8,173 nucleotides of DNA. It comes from Gammaproteobacteria bacterium (GTDB lineage: Bacteria; Pseudomonadota; Gammaproteobacteria; Eutrophobiales; Eutrophobiaceae). The DNA lies in assembly GCA_016844485.1 (NCBI GenBank), contig JAENIZ010000049.1, positions 1-8,173 on the forward strand, read 5' to 3'. The translations under genes and the position numbers were made by a program. This document shows positions 1 to 6,798 of this stretch, one piece after another. Numbering within the stretch: position 1 is the first letter of the stretch; each line of letters opens with the position of its first letter. The notes below the pieces were generated by a model. The model searched no databases. It was not told the origin of the DNA and saw nothing but the letters and a program-made list of their open reading frames with translations.

Positions 1-329
1 TCTCAGTCCCAGTGTGGCTGGTCGTCCTCTCAGACCAGCTACTGATTGTCGCCTTGGTAGGCCGTTACCCTGCCAACTAGCTAATCAGACTTAGGCTCAT
101 CCAATAGTGCGAGGCCCGAAGGTCCCCCGCTTTCCCCCGTAGGGCGTATGCGGTATTAGCCCGGATTTCTCCGGGTTGTCCCCCGCTACTGGGCAGATTC
201 CTAAGCATTACTCACCCGTCCGCCACTCGCCACCCATATGTATTGCTACACACTGTGCTGCCGTTCGACTTGCATGTGTTAGGCATGCCGCCAGCGTTCA
301 ATCTGAGCCAGGATCAAACTCTTCAGTTT
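1..329 (-). rRNA. rrs: 16S ribosomal RNA, 5' portion (cut by the left window edge)
   Basis: This is the 5' part of the small-subunit rRNA read on the minus strand; about the first 329 nucleotides are present and the rest lies left of the window. The universal AGAGTTTGATC segment near the 5' end is visible as its complement at 312-322. It is followed by the conserved CTGGCTCAG, the GCATGCCTAACACATGCAAGTCGAACG stretch split over about 260-300, the GGCGGACGGGTGAGTAA segment, and the helix region with GAGAGGACGACCAGCCACA near the left edge. The mature 5' end is placed at 329 by alignment with the E. coli AAATTGAAGAG start (here AAACTGAAGAG). The variable regions look gammaproteobacterial (GGAATCTGCCCAGTAG, TACCGCATACGCCCTACGGG). 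No lesion is visible. The gene and its neighbour tyrS are on the same strand. Confidence 0.98.
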
Positions 330-336
330 AAGTTTG

Positions 337-355
337 TTGCTGCTTAAGGCAGCAA
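337..355 (-). other. Hairpin in the pre-16S leader
   Basis: A perfect 7 bp stem (TTGCTGC paired with GCAGCAA) closes a 5-nt loop, ending 8 nt before the mature 16S 5' end. In the rRNA precursor this would form a compact stem next to the processing site. A role in 16S 5' maturation is inferred from position only. Confidence 0.55.
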
Positions 356-437
356 ATCTTGACTCGATAGTCGCAAATTTACGTAAAACTTAATGTTTGC
401 TTCCATCGATAATTTCTGGTGATGCAAACCATCGACG

Positions 438-450
438 CAAGCGCCCACAC
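438..450 (-). promoter_or_regulatory. rRNA leader boxC-like segment
   Basis: On the minus strand the leader reads GTGTGGGCGCTTG shortly after boxA. E. coli rRNA leaders carry a similar GTGTGGGCACTCG downstream of boxA. It is part of the conserved leader involved in antitermination and ribosome assembly; the assignment rests on similarity from memory. Confidence 0.5.
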
Positions 451-469
451 AAATTTCTTAATCAGGAAT

Positions 470-481
470 TTTTAAAGAACG
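470..481 (-). promoter_or_regulatory. rRNA antitermination boxA
   Basis: The minus strand reads CGTTCTTTAAAA, matching about 9 or 10 of the 12 positions of the E. coli rrn boxA (TGCTCTTTAACA). BoxA RNA recruits NusB-NusE so that polymerase reads through the untranslated rRNA operon. It lies between the promoter and the 16S gene, immediately after a boxB-like hairpin, which is the expected arrangement. Confidence 0.75.
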
Positions 482-496
482 GGGCTGGGACGCCCC
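481..496 (-). promoter_or_regulatory. boxB-like hairpin of the rRNA leader
   Basis: A perfect inverted repeat GGGGC / GCCCC with a 6-nt loop sits directly upstream of boxA on the minus strand. rRNA leaders often carry a boxB hairpin in this position. There is no U-run after it, so it does not look like a terminator. Confidence 0.5.
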
Positions 497-511
497 AACC
501 GAGAACGCGGG

Positions 512-539
512 ATTATACACCCTGTCTTCATGCGGTCAA
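512..539 (-). promoter_or_regulatory. Sigma-70 promoter of the rRNA operon
   Basis: On the minus strand a -35 TTGACC (534-539) and a perfect -10 TATAAT (512-517) are separated by 16 bp, the short spacing typical of rRNA promoters. The -10 is followed by CCCGCG, a GC-rich discriminator of the kind found at stringently controlled (ppGpp/DksA) promoters. The expected start site is near 505, leaving a leader of about 175 nt before mature 16S. The stringent response is inferred from the discriminator and from what is known of rRNA promoters. Confidence 0.88.
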
Positions 540-575
540 TACAATTAAGTCAATAATTTTAAGATAAAAAATTGC
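540..575 (-). promoter_or_regulatory. AT-rich UP-element-like tract upstream of the rRNA promoter
   Basis: Almost all bases between 540 and 575 are A or T, including A/T runs at the -40 to -60 distance where the RNA polymerase alpha subunit binds UP elements. It lies immediately upstream of the rRNA -35. A weak AATTG/CAATT stem followed by a T-run (566-588) overlaps this tract and could instead be a poor terminator for tyrS. Confidence 0.5.
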
Positions 576-590
576 CTGAATTTCAATTAA

Positions 591-1796
591 TTATTTGATA
601 GTGACCCGAGCAAATTTTCGCTTCCCGACCTGAATAATATAAGTATTGCCGGATGCTATTTTTGTATCTTTGTCTGTCACTTTTTTCCCATCAATCCGCA
701 CGGCCCCCGAGCTTATCATTCGGATTGCTTCTGAGGTACTAGGAGTCAATCCGGAAACTGTCATAACCCGACCCATCCAGAGATTGCCTTCTTTATTCGA
801 ATCCAGTTCAACTTCACGCATATTCTCAGGCATCTGCCCAAGTTGGAAACGATTGATAAACTCATCTTTCGCTTTGTTTGCCAGAGCAGGCCCATGGAAA
901 CGCGTAACGATTTCTTCAGCAAGCTGCACTTTGATATCCCTGGGGTTTGTTCCCTTCCTTACCTTTCCCTGCATATCCTTAACTTCGGTCATTGGACGAA
1001 AACTCAGCAATTCAAAATAGCGCCACATTTTTTCATCATCAATGCTCATTATTTTCCCAAAAATTTCTGAAGGGGGTTCAGTTATGCCAATGTAATTATT
1101 CAGGGATTTTGACATTTTTTCTGACCCCGCCCGGTAGCCTTCAAGTATCGGCATAGTTAATACAATTTGCGGAGCCTGCCCATAGGCTTCCTGTAGTTGC
1201 CGGCCAACCAGCAAATTAAATTTCTGGTCTGTGCCACCTAGTTCAACATCGGCTTTTAATGCAACAGAGTCATAACCCTGAATCAGTGGATAAAGAAATT
1301 CATGGATGGCGATGGATTGATTATTGAGGTAGCGCTGGTGGAAATCATCCCGCTCCAGCATACGGGCCACGGTATGTTTTGCGGCGAGTTTGACCAGATC
1401 AGAGGCATCCATCTTATCCATCCAGCGTGAATTAAATTCAACATAGGTTTTGTCTGGATCCAATATTTTAAAAATCTGCTCCTTATAAGTCTGGGCATTG
1501 GCCTGTACTTCATCCCGCGTCAATGCGGGCCGGGTGGTACTTTTACCGGAAGGATCACCGATCATGCCCGTAAAGTCACCGATTAGAAAAATGACCTCGT
1601 GTCCAAGATCCTGGAATTGCCGTAATTTATTGATCAACACGGTATGGCCCAGATGGAGATCCGGGGCGGTGGGGTCAAAACCTGCTTTGACACGCAGTGA
1701 CTTTTTTTCCTTTAACCTCTGCTTAAGCTCTGATTTACGCAGGATTTCTTCGGCCCCACGGCTTATGATAGCCAATGCTTCAGCAATAGATGTCAT
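591..1796 (-). CDS. tyrS: Tyrosine--tRNA ligase (TyrRS)
   Basis: Cytoplasmic class I aminoacyl-tRNA synthetase that activates tyrosine with ATP and charges tRNA-Tyr. The 401 aa length fits the roughly 400 aa bacterial type (called TyrZ in Pseudomonas). The Rossmann catalytic core carries the HIGH-type signature HLGH at residues 48-51 and the KMSKS loop at 227-231. GTDQKFN (about 188-194) belongs to the tyrosine/ATP pocket region. The C-terminal part, about 345-400 (AIRMISSGAVRIDGKKV...), is an S4-type RNA-binding domain that contacts tRNA. The ATG at 1796 gives the usual N-terminus; an AAGG lies about 16 nt upstream, so the ribosome site is weak. The gene is transcribed toward the rRNA operon with no strong terminator in between, and divergently from the M23 peptidase. 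No T-box is visible, as expected outside Gram-positives. Confidence 0.97.
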   Translation of the reverse strand: MTSIAEALAIISRGAEEILRKSELKQRLKEKKSLRVKAGFDPTAPDLHLGHTVLINKLRQFQDLGHEVIFLIGDFTGMIGDPSGKSTTRPALTRDEVQANAQTYKEQIFKILDPDKTYVEFNSRWMDKMDASDLVKLAAKHTVARMLERDDFHQRYLNNQSIAIHEFLYPLIQGYDSVALKADVELGGTDQKFNLLVGRQLQEAYGQAPQIVLTMPILEGYRAGSEKMSKSLNNYIGITEPPSEIFGKIMSIDDEKMWRYFELLSFRPMTEVKDMQGKVRKGTNPRDIKVQLAEEIVTRFHGPALANKAKDEFINRFQLGQMPENMREVELDSNKEGNLWMGRVMTVSGLTPSTSEAIRMISSGAVRIDGKKVTDKDTKIASGNTYIIQVGKRKFARVTIK

Positions 1797-1833
1797 GCGG
1801 GTTTTTAATACCTTGAGTAATTGTTACCTTAGA

Positions 1834-1857
1834 AACCTGGTTAGCTTAGCACAGGTT
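1834..1857. repeat. Inverted repeat in the tyrS / M23 divergent region
   Basis: AACCTG and CAGGTT form a 6 bp inverted repeat with a 12 bp spacer containing two tandem TTAGC units. It lies between the two divergent genes, about 40 bp upstream of the tyrS start. It might be an operator or an mRNA stem in the tyrS leader. No named regulator can be assigned. Confidence 0.3.
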
Positions 1858-1885
1858 AAACCCAGGCCGCAGTTATAGAGAATAT

Positions 1886-1914
1886 TTGACGATTTCCGAT
1901 TCACAGGATATGGT
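1886..1914 (+). promoter_or_regulatory. Sigma-70 promoter of the M23 peptidase-anmK pair
   Basis: A -35 TTGACG (1886-1891) and a -10 TATGGT (1909-1914) are separated by the optimal 17 bp. The predicted start near 1921 is only about 9 nt before the GTG at 1930. This implies a very short leader, or that translation starts at a later codon such as the GTG at 1939. Confidence 0.6.
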
Positions 1915-1929
1915 AATAGAAATTCCTGA

Positions 1930-3411
1930 GTGTTCACTGTGACTTACAGAGTCTACATAAGAAAAGACTATAAGCCGAAAATCCATCTGGGCTCCGCCAA
2001 TTTCATTTTTAGCCGCCCCCTGCTGAATCGCCTGTTAGTTATAATTCTTTGCTGTGCTACCGCGTTGATATTAGGAATGAGATCTCAAGATCTGTCCGGA
2101 TCTAAAGCCGCACGAGTCACCCATTCAACACTATCCAGACATCACGATTCCCTGGTAACCATAAAGAATTTATCAAAAGGCAAATCATGGTTGTCGGAAA
2201 AAGATAATTTCATCACAAACACAGAAGAAATGGATGATGAATTCCCAGATCCATCCTGGAAAACCATAGAGGTTCAGCAGGGTGATAATCTTGCTTTGAT
2301 CTTTGATCGTTTAAATTTAAATCCACAAGATCTGCACAAGATTATCTCTTTAGGGGATAAAACAGAGATACTCAAACGATTATATCCGGGTCATGAACTG
2401 AGATTTCAAATCACGGACGGCCAGCTTTCCGCGATGGAATATGAGTTCAGCCTGACAGAAACATTGAATATTGCCAGGCAAGATAACGAGTTTACTGCAC
2501 AGACTATTACCACTGAACTTGAAACACGTATCAAGGAAAGGAGTGGTGTAATTCACGATTCGTTATTCCTTGCAGCACAACGTGCTGGATTATCTGACAA
2601 CCTGACCATGCGGTTAATAGGTCTGTATGGCTGGGATATTGATTTCGCACTGGATATTCGGGATGGAGATCGCTTTTATGTGATCTATGAGGAGAAGTAT
2701 AAAGATGACATCAAGGTGAAAGACGGCCCGATCCTGGCAGCAGAATTTATCAACCAGGATAAATCTGTTCGAGCTGTCCGCTATACGCATGCTGATGGTC
2801 ATGCCGATTATTATTCCGATGATGGTTATAGCATGCGTAAGGCATTTCTGCGAACACCGGTCAACTTTACACGTATAAGTTCACAATTCAGTCTGAGTCG
2901 TAAACACCCCATACTTAACAAAATGCGGGCACATAATGGTGTCGACTATGCAGCACCTACCGGAACGCCGATCTATGCAGCTGGTGATGGAGTGGTAACA
3001 TACACCGGCAGGAATGGAGGTTATGGAAACGTTGTTATCCTCAGACACGGAGGGAAATACACCACTTTATATGCGCATATATCAAAATTAGCGCGCAATA
3101 TTACTGTTGGGAAACGGGTTACACAGGGGCAAACCATCGGTTATGTTGGAATGACCGGGCTTGCGACAGGTCCACATCTGCATTATGAATTTCGTATCAA
3201 TGATGTGCACCATAATCCTCTGACTGTAGATCTGCCCAAGGCCTTGCCTATTCCGGATGAAATTATGACTGACTTCAAGGCGCAGACATATCCATTATTG
3301 ACGCAACTGGATATTTTCACGGGCAAGGCGGCCTATACTGCAACTTCTGTTCGCAATCGATCAATTGTTACAGTGAACAATGAATCTGATGCAATCAGCG
3401 TCCCCGACTAG
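1930..3411 (+). CDS. mepM: MepM-like M23 murein DD-endopeptidase, membrane-anchored
   Basis: Predicted zinc metallopeptidase that cuts peptide cross-links in periplasmic peptidoglycan to allow wall growth. The 493 aa protein has a basic N-terminus and one hydrophobic segment at about 31-49, probably an N-in membrane anchor. Next comes a LysM/OapA-like region at about 110-160 (VQQGDNLALIFDRLNL), then a middle domain at about 180-300. The LytM/M23 domain is at about 310-435. Zinc ligands and catalytic residues are all present: H335 and D339 in HNGVD, H383 in YAH, and H416/H418 in GPHLHYEF, so it should be active, unlike degenerate EnvC/NlpD-type activators. The order of domains matches MepM/YebA. 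The start is GTG; a second in-frame GTG at 1939 is possible and neither has a clear Shine-Dalgarno. anmK follows after 21 bp, so the two are probably co-transcribed. Confidence 0.92.
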   Translation: MFTVTYRVYIRKDYKPKIHLGSANFIFSRPLLNRLLVIILCCATALILGMRSQDLSGSKAARVTHSTLSRHHDSLVTIKNLSKGKSWLSEKDNFITNTEEMDDEFPDPSWKTIEVQQGDNLALIFDRLNLNPQDLHKIISLGDKTEILKRLYPGHELRFQITDGQLSAMEYEFSLTETLNIARQDNEFTAQTITTELETRIKERSGVIHDSLFLAAQRAGLSDNLTMRLIGLYGWDIDFALDIRDGDRFYVIYEEKYKDDIKVKDGPILAAEFINQDKSVRAVRYTHADGHADYYSDDGYSMRKAFLRTPVNFTRISSQFSLSRKHPILNKMRAHNGVDYAAPTGTPIYAAGDGVVTYTGRNGGYGNVVILRHGGKYTTLYAHISKLARNITVGKRVTQGQTIGYVGMTGLATGPHLHYEFRINDVHHNPLTVDLPKALPIPDEIMTDFKAQTYPLLTQLDIFTGKAAYTATSVRNRSIVTVNNESDAISVPD

Positions 3412-3432
3412 AAAAAGTTTTTTACAAATACG

Positions 3433-4545
3433 GTGTATTACATAGGATTGATGTCGGGGACTAGTATGGATGCCATTGACGGTGCGCTGGTTCATTTTCC
3501 TGACAACAACTTCAAGTTAATTGATTATCAGCAATACCCCATCCCCGAGAATATCCGCACTGCCCTGAAAGAATTCTCCGGGGAAACCACCATCGATCAA
3601 ATATCACGACTTGATGTCCGCCTGGGCAGATTATTCGGGGAAACAGCATTATTACTGTTAAAGAAAAATAATATTGAACACAATGATATTAAAGCTATTG
3701 GCAGTCATGGCCAGACCATCTTGCACAGACCTGAAACCCCGGAACCTTACAGCCTGCAAATTGCCGATCCGAATATCATCGCGCATATGACCGGAATCAA
3801 GACGGTATCTGATTTCAGGCGTATGGATATCGCCGCAGGTGGCCAGGGCGCCCCACTGGCACCTATCTTTCATTCCTATCTGTTCCATCATCAAACTACA
3901 GATCGGGTGATTCTGAATATCGGCGGCATGGCCAACATTACCGTGCTGCCGGCAATGGATAAGAATCACCCTGTTCTTGGTTTTGACACTGGTCCGGGTA
4001 ATGTATTACTCGACGCATGGATCAGACGGCATACCGGCCGGGAGTTTGATAAAGATGGCCGGTGGGCGGCAACGGGTAAAGTCAATAATGATCTCTTGAA
4101 CAGTCTGCTCGACGATGAATATTTTAAAATGCCCCCGCCTAAAAGTACCGGCCGCGATTATTTCAATATGAAATGGCTGGAACATAAACTGGAATGTGCT
4201 AAACAATCCTTATCACCACAGGATATTCAAGCCACCCTGTTAAAATTGACGGTTACAAGCATTATTTCTGCAATCGAACGATACGCTAAAACAGCGCGGG
4301 AGATTTACGTATGCGGCGGCGGCGTGCATAACCTTGAGTTCATGAAATGCTTAAGCCAGCAACTTGCAGATTGCATCGTTAAAACCACCGAAGAATCTGG
4401 CATTAATCCTGATGCGGTAGAAGCCATGACCTTCGCCTGGCTGGCCAAATGCCGGCTGGAGGGGCTGCCAGGAAATTTGCCGTCTGTAACCGGCGCGAAA
4501 TTACCTTGCGTACTTGGTGCAATCTATTCTGCTAGTAATGCCTGA
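3433..4545 (+). CDS. anmK: Anhydro-N-acetylmuramic acid kinase
   Basis: AnmK opens the 1,6-anhydro ring of anhydro-N-acetylmuramic acid and phosphorylates it to MurNAc-6-phosphate, a cytoplasmic step in recycling of cell-wall fragments released by lytic transglycosylases. The 370 aa length is normal. Visible family motifs are the N-terminal phosphate loop GLMSGTSMDAIDG (5-17), IGSHGQT (89-95), GGQGAPLAP (136-144), NIGGMANIT (162-170), the FDTGPGN segment (184-190) whose D185 corresponds to the proposed catalytic aspartate, and GGGVHN (295-300). The start is GTG at 3433; it must lie before the IGLMSGT loop, so the downstream ATG at 3451 is excluded. No clear Shine-Dalgarno precedes it, which suggests coupling to the upstream peptidase gene. 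The stop lies 18 bp from the convergent SET gene. Confidence 0.96.
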   Translation: MYYIGLMSGTSMDAIDGALVHFPDNNFKLIDYQQYPIPENIRTALKEFSGETTIDQISRLDVRLGRLFGETALLLLKKNNIEHNDIKAIGSHGQTILHRPETPEPYSLQIADPNIIAHMTGIKTVSDFRRMDIAAGGQGAPLAPIFHSYLFHHQTTDRVILNIGGMANITVLPAMDKNHPVLGFDTGPGNVLLDAWIRRHTGREFDKDGRWAATGKVNNDLLNSLLDDEYFKMPPPKSTGRDYFNMKWLEHKLECAKQSLSPQDIQATLLKLTVTSIISAIERYAKTAREIYVCGGGVHNLEFMKCLSQQLADCIVKTTEESGINPDAVEAMTFAWLAKCRLEGLPGNLPSVTGAKLPCVLGAIYSASNA

Positions 4546-4563
4546 ATATCTCAATCAGCAGGA

Positions 4564-5073
4564 TTATGCGTTCTGCGCTGTCTGTATTTCTTTCAGGGAA
4601 TAACGGCTCAACAGCGGCACCATATTTTTTTCCTGGTATTTTTTTCGCAGTTCTTGCGGCAGGGAATAAAAATTTCCGATCATGCCGCGGCATTTCGGGC
4701 TGCCACATTCACATTGAAATGTAGTAGGTTCACTGAACATGACTGTTCCGTAATCAAATGATAATTCCTGACCCGGCTCGATATCCTTAATCGCACGTAA
4801 TACAAGCCCATTATTTTCAAAATAAAGCGCGCAATTGGGTTCGCAACTGTGATTAACAAAATCGTCTGCATTTCCGCTTGGGCTTAAAAACAAATCCGGC
4901 GCTATCTGCAAATAGTGGGTAAAGTCCTTAATCTGACCTATATGTGTTTTTTGTCCTGTAAAGTCCATGACAAATTCATTAGCAACATAAGATCGATTGG
5001 TATAAACACCCTGGCCCCTGCCAAGGGAATTTTCAATATAATAGGGATCTGCCAAGAGGGATACACCCTGCAA
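4564..5073 (-). CDS. SET-domain protein-lysine methyltransferase with post-SET zinc motif
   Basis: Small (169 aa) predicted S-adenosylmethionine-dependent lysine methyltransferase; the target cannot be told from sequence. The SET core is complete. GRGQGVYT (18-25) forms the first AdoMet-binding motif, NHSCEPNC (74-81) the pseudoknot motif, and ELSFDYG (103-109) carries the catalytic tyrosine region. A post-SET motif CECGSPKC (121-128, C-X-C-X4-C), with C81, should bind one zinc. The rest is a short tail with no further domain. The start is uncertain: TTG at 5073 follows an in-frame stop directly, while TTG at 5055 has AGGG (5066-5069) ten bases upstream and would shorten the protein by six residues. 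It lies 22 bp after erpA on the same strand and is probably the last gene of that operon. Bacterial SET proteins are patchily distributed and this one appears to sit inside otherwise conserved synteny. Confidence 0.88.
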   Translation of the reverse strand: MQGVSLLADPYYIENSLGRGQGVYTNRSYVANEFVMDFTGQKTHIGQIKDFTHYLQIAPDLFLSPSGNADDFVNHSCEPNCALYFENNGLVLRAIKDIEPGQELSFDYGTVMFSEPTTFQCECGSPKCRGMIGNFYSLPQELRKKYQEKNMVPLLSRYSLKEIQTAQNA

Positions 5074-5095
5074 TTAATTTGAGTATTGAAAAGAA

Positions 5096-5449
5096 CTAGG
5101 CTGAAAAGGATGAACCACAACCACAGGTGGTTGTAGCGTTCGGATTACGAATCACAAATTGCGCGCCCTCCAGCCCTTCCGTATAGTCGATTGCAGCGCC
5201 GGCAAGATATTGATAGCTCATCGGATCAATCAACAATTTAACGCCTTCATTCTCAACAACGGTATCGCCTTCAGTGATCTTTTCATCGAAAGTGAATCCA
5301 TATTGAAAGCCGGAACAACCTCCCCCGCTGATAAAAACTCGCAACATCAGCGCATCATTGCCTTCTTCGTCAATAAGTTCCTTGACCTTGATCGCCGCTG
5401 CATTGGTAAAAATTAATGGGCTTGGGATTTCTTCGTGTACTGCACTCAT
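5096..5449 (-). CDS. erpA: A-type iron-sulfur cluster carrier/insertion protein ErpA
   Basis: ErpA receives Fe-S clusters from the Isc or Suf scaffold and passes them to target enzymes, including IspG/IspH of isoprenoid synthesis and respiratory enzymes. The 117 aa protein has the complete A-type fold and three cysteine ligands: C45 in SGGGCSGFQYGF (41-52) and C109/C111 in the C-terminal CGCGSSF. The FQYGF and TTCGCGSSF forms favour ErpA over IscA or SufA. The ATG at 5449 is preceded by a weak AGGT about 10 nt upstream. It sits 24 bp after the bactofilin gene and 22 bp before the SET gene, so it is probably mid-operon. No IscR-like site was seen immediately upstream. Confidence 0.95.
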   Translation of the reverse strand: MSAVHEEIPSPLIFTNAAAIKVKELIDEEGNDALMLRVFISGGGCSGFQYGFTFDEKITEGDTVVENEGVKLLIDPMSYQYLAGAAIDYTEGLEGAQFVIRNPNATTTCGCGSSFSA

Positions 5450-5473
5450 ATGTCAATTACCTATTCAATAAAA

Positions 5474-5890
5474 TTAATCTGATACACCAAGGGGGTTACC
5501 ATGTCCGAGCGCCAAGGGCAGTTCCTCTCCGGCAGGGAAATGAACCAGTTTGCCGTTGACCTCAGCCCCTATCGCCATCTCAATCAGATTATAGTAGACA
5601 TTTCCCGTTATTCTGGCCTTGGAGGACAACTCTACATGGGCGCCGCCGTGGACATCACCTATTACAACGCCATTAAGTATTACATAGGGGACATTAATCT
5701 CGCCTTCAATAGTACCCTGTTCGCTCAAGGATAGCATTGAACGGCCGTCATTTTCAGCAATGACGTTGCCCTTAATTGTCCCGTCTATATGCAAACCACC
5801 TGTGAATTTTATATCACCTGTGACTTCCGTATGCTGACCAATCAAGGTATCAATGCGTGTTGTCTTCTGTTTTCTAGGTTTACCCCACAT
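5474..5890 (-). CDS. Bactofilin (polymer-forming cytoskeletal protein)
   Basis: Bactofilins form nucleotide-independent filaments of stacked right-handed beta-helices, usually at the inner membrane, and help position wall enzymes and shape features. From the ATG at 5890 the product is 138 aa. It has a short basic tail (MWGKPRKQK), then the beta-helix domain from about residue 13 to 118, recognisable by TLIGQHTEVTGDIKFTGGLHIDG and ARITGNVYY...EVNGKLV, with regularly spaced glycines and alternating hydrophobics. The C-terminus is short and non-repetitive. The start is set by a strong GGAGG (5901-5905) ten bases upstream; a longer reading from 5986 would lie entirely over the upstream gene. The ATG overlaps the 3' end of the membrane coiled-coil gene by 11 bp, which suggests translational coupling. 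Confidence 0.93.
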   Translation of the reverse strand: MWGKPRKQKTTRIDTLIGQHTEVTGDIKFTGGLHIDGTIKGNVIAENDGRSMLSLSEQGTIEGEINVPYVILNGVVIGDVHGGAHVELSSKARITGNVYYNLIEMAIGAEVNGKLVHFPAGEELPLALGHGNPLGVSD

Positions 5891-6623
5891 AATATTTGTG
5901 CCTCCATATCTGACTGGTAATCTCCGGCCAGTCAAATATTCTTTCAATCTTGGACAAATTACCGTCCTTGGGGTGCAACCGGACAATGATCCGGTGTGGT
6001 GTGAATCCGTCAGGCAATACCATATTGCCCTCTACCCGTTTAAAATTCTTGAATTTAAACGACAAATCCAAGGGCTCATTGGGTGCTACATCCTTGAAAT
6101 TCAATAATTTGGCAGTCCCATCCTGCGATCCTTCCAAATCTATATTAATAATGCCTTCTGCCAATTTATCACTTTTAGTAACGTGAGTTAGTATAAGTTT
6201 AAATCGGTAATTATGATACTGTGACAACGGTTCAATCTGCAGACCTTGAATACTCAGACCCTGGGATACACGGGTTGATGCCATAATACCTTGATAAAAT
6301 TCCAGTTCTCCTTTCAGTATGTAGATTTCGTCCTGTAGTTTTTTCAGCTCTTCCTGTAACCCAGCTGCTGTCTGGCCGTCGATCTGGGTCATTCTTTCCA
6401 ACATTATTACACGTTCCTGCAATTCCTTATTTTCAGCCACGAGACTACGATTGATCTCCCAGAGCTCTTTACTTTTCTGACCAGCCAAATAACGTGACTT
6501 GATATAACTCCAATGGCTTTCATCCAGAAATAACCATATTGTTGTTGATAACAACAGGCAGACGATAATAACCGCCATCAACAATTGCACAGGCCTGTGC
6601 TGTCTTATTATCAGCCGTTCCAT
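5880..6623 (-). CDS. Single-pass membrane protein with periplasmic coiled coil (DUF6776-like)
   Basis: The function is not known to me; the family name (DUF6776) is from memory. The 247 aa product has a short basic N-terminus (MERLIIRQHRPVQ), one membrane segment at about 13-33, and a probable coiled coil at about 50-112 rich in E, K, L and Q (AENKELQERVIMLERM, LQEELKKLQDEIYILKGELEFY). A C-terminal beta-rich domain follows at about 120-240. By the positive-inside rule the coiled coil and C-terminal domain should lie in the periplasm. The gene overlaps the bactofilin gene by 11 bp. A bactofilin partner linking the cytoskeleton to the wall is therefore plausible, but this is inference from context and topology. 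The ATG at 6623 has no clear Shine-Dalgarno. Confidence 0.85.
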   Translation of the reverse strand: MERLIIRQHRPVQLLMAVIIVCLLLSTTIWLFLDESHWSYIKSRYLAGQKSKELWEINRSLVAENKELQERVIMLERMTQIDGQTAAGLQEELKKLQDEIYILKGELEFYQGIMASTRVSQGLSIQGLQIEPLSQYHNYRFKLILTHVTKSDKLAEGIINIDLEGSQDGTAKLLNFKDVAPNEPLDLSFKFKNFKRVEGNMVLPDGFTPHRIIVRLHPKDGNLSKIERIFDWPEITSQIWRHKYYVG

Positions 6624-6641
6624 AAATCTGAGGCAAAAAGC

Positions 6642-6684
6642 ATTCCGGTATCATTAATTACTATCGATACCACTAATCCGGAAT
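6642..6684. repeat. Inverted repeat between argC and the bactofilin operon
   Basis: ATTCCGG (6642-6648) and CCGGAAT (6678-6684) form a perfect 7 bp inverted repeat. An inner GGTATC / GATACC pair (6647-6652 and 6665-6670) can form alternatively. On the minus strand five T residues (6635-6639) follow, so it could end argC transcripts. It sits only 18 bp before the next gene, however, and overlaps a weak possible promoter (TTGATT at 6682-6687, TAGTAA at 6658-6663), so an operator or leader stem is equally possible. Confidence 0.4.
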
Positions 6685-6798
6685 CAATGATCATTTTTAA
6701 AATCAGACAGTTGCTATTTAATAATGACATAGATCAATAATATTTTTCTGGCCTGGCTTTAAGTAAGATATGTCACCTGGCAGATACTAATAGTTCCT

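Noticed and set aside
1..329. Assignment to a betaproteobacterial nitrifier such as Nitrosomonas
   Set aside because: Considered from the gene set, but the 16S variable regions and the tyrS-rrn, anmK-M23 and argC order fit Gammaproteobacteria better.
566..588. Intrinsic terminator of tyrS
   Set aside because: The stem is only 5 bp, all but one pair A-T, and it lies within the AT-rich upstream tract of the rRNA promoter, so it is not listed as a feature.
4680..5120. Minus-strand frames of 60-63 codons over the SET gene
   Set aside because: They are out-of-frame shadows of the SET gene with no domain and no ribosome site.
5891..5986. A 32-residue N-terminal extension of the bactofilin
   Set aside because: The extension lies wholly within the upstream gene in another frame, does not look like bactofilin, and the ATG at 5890 has a strong GGAGG.
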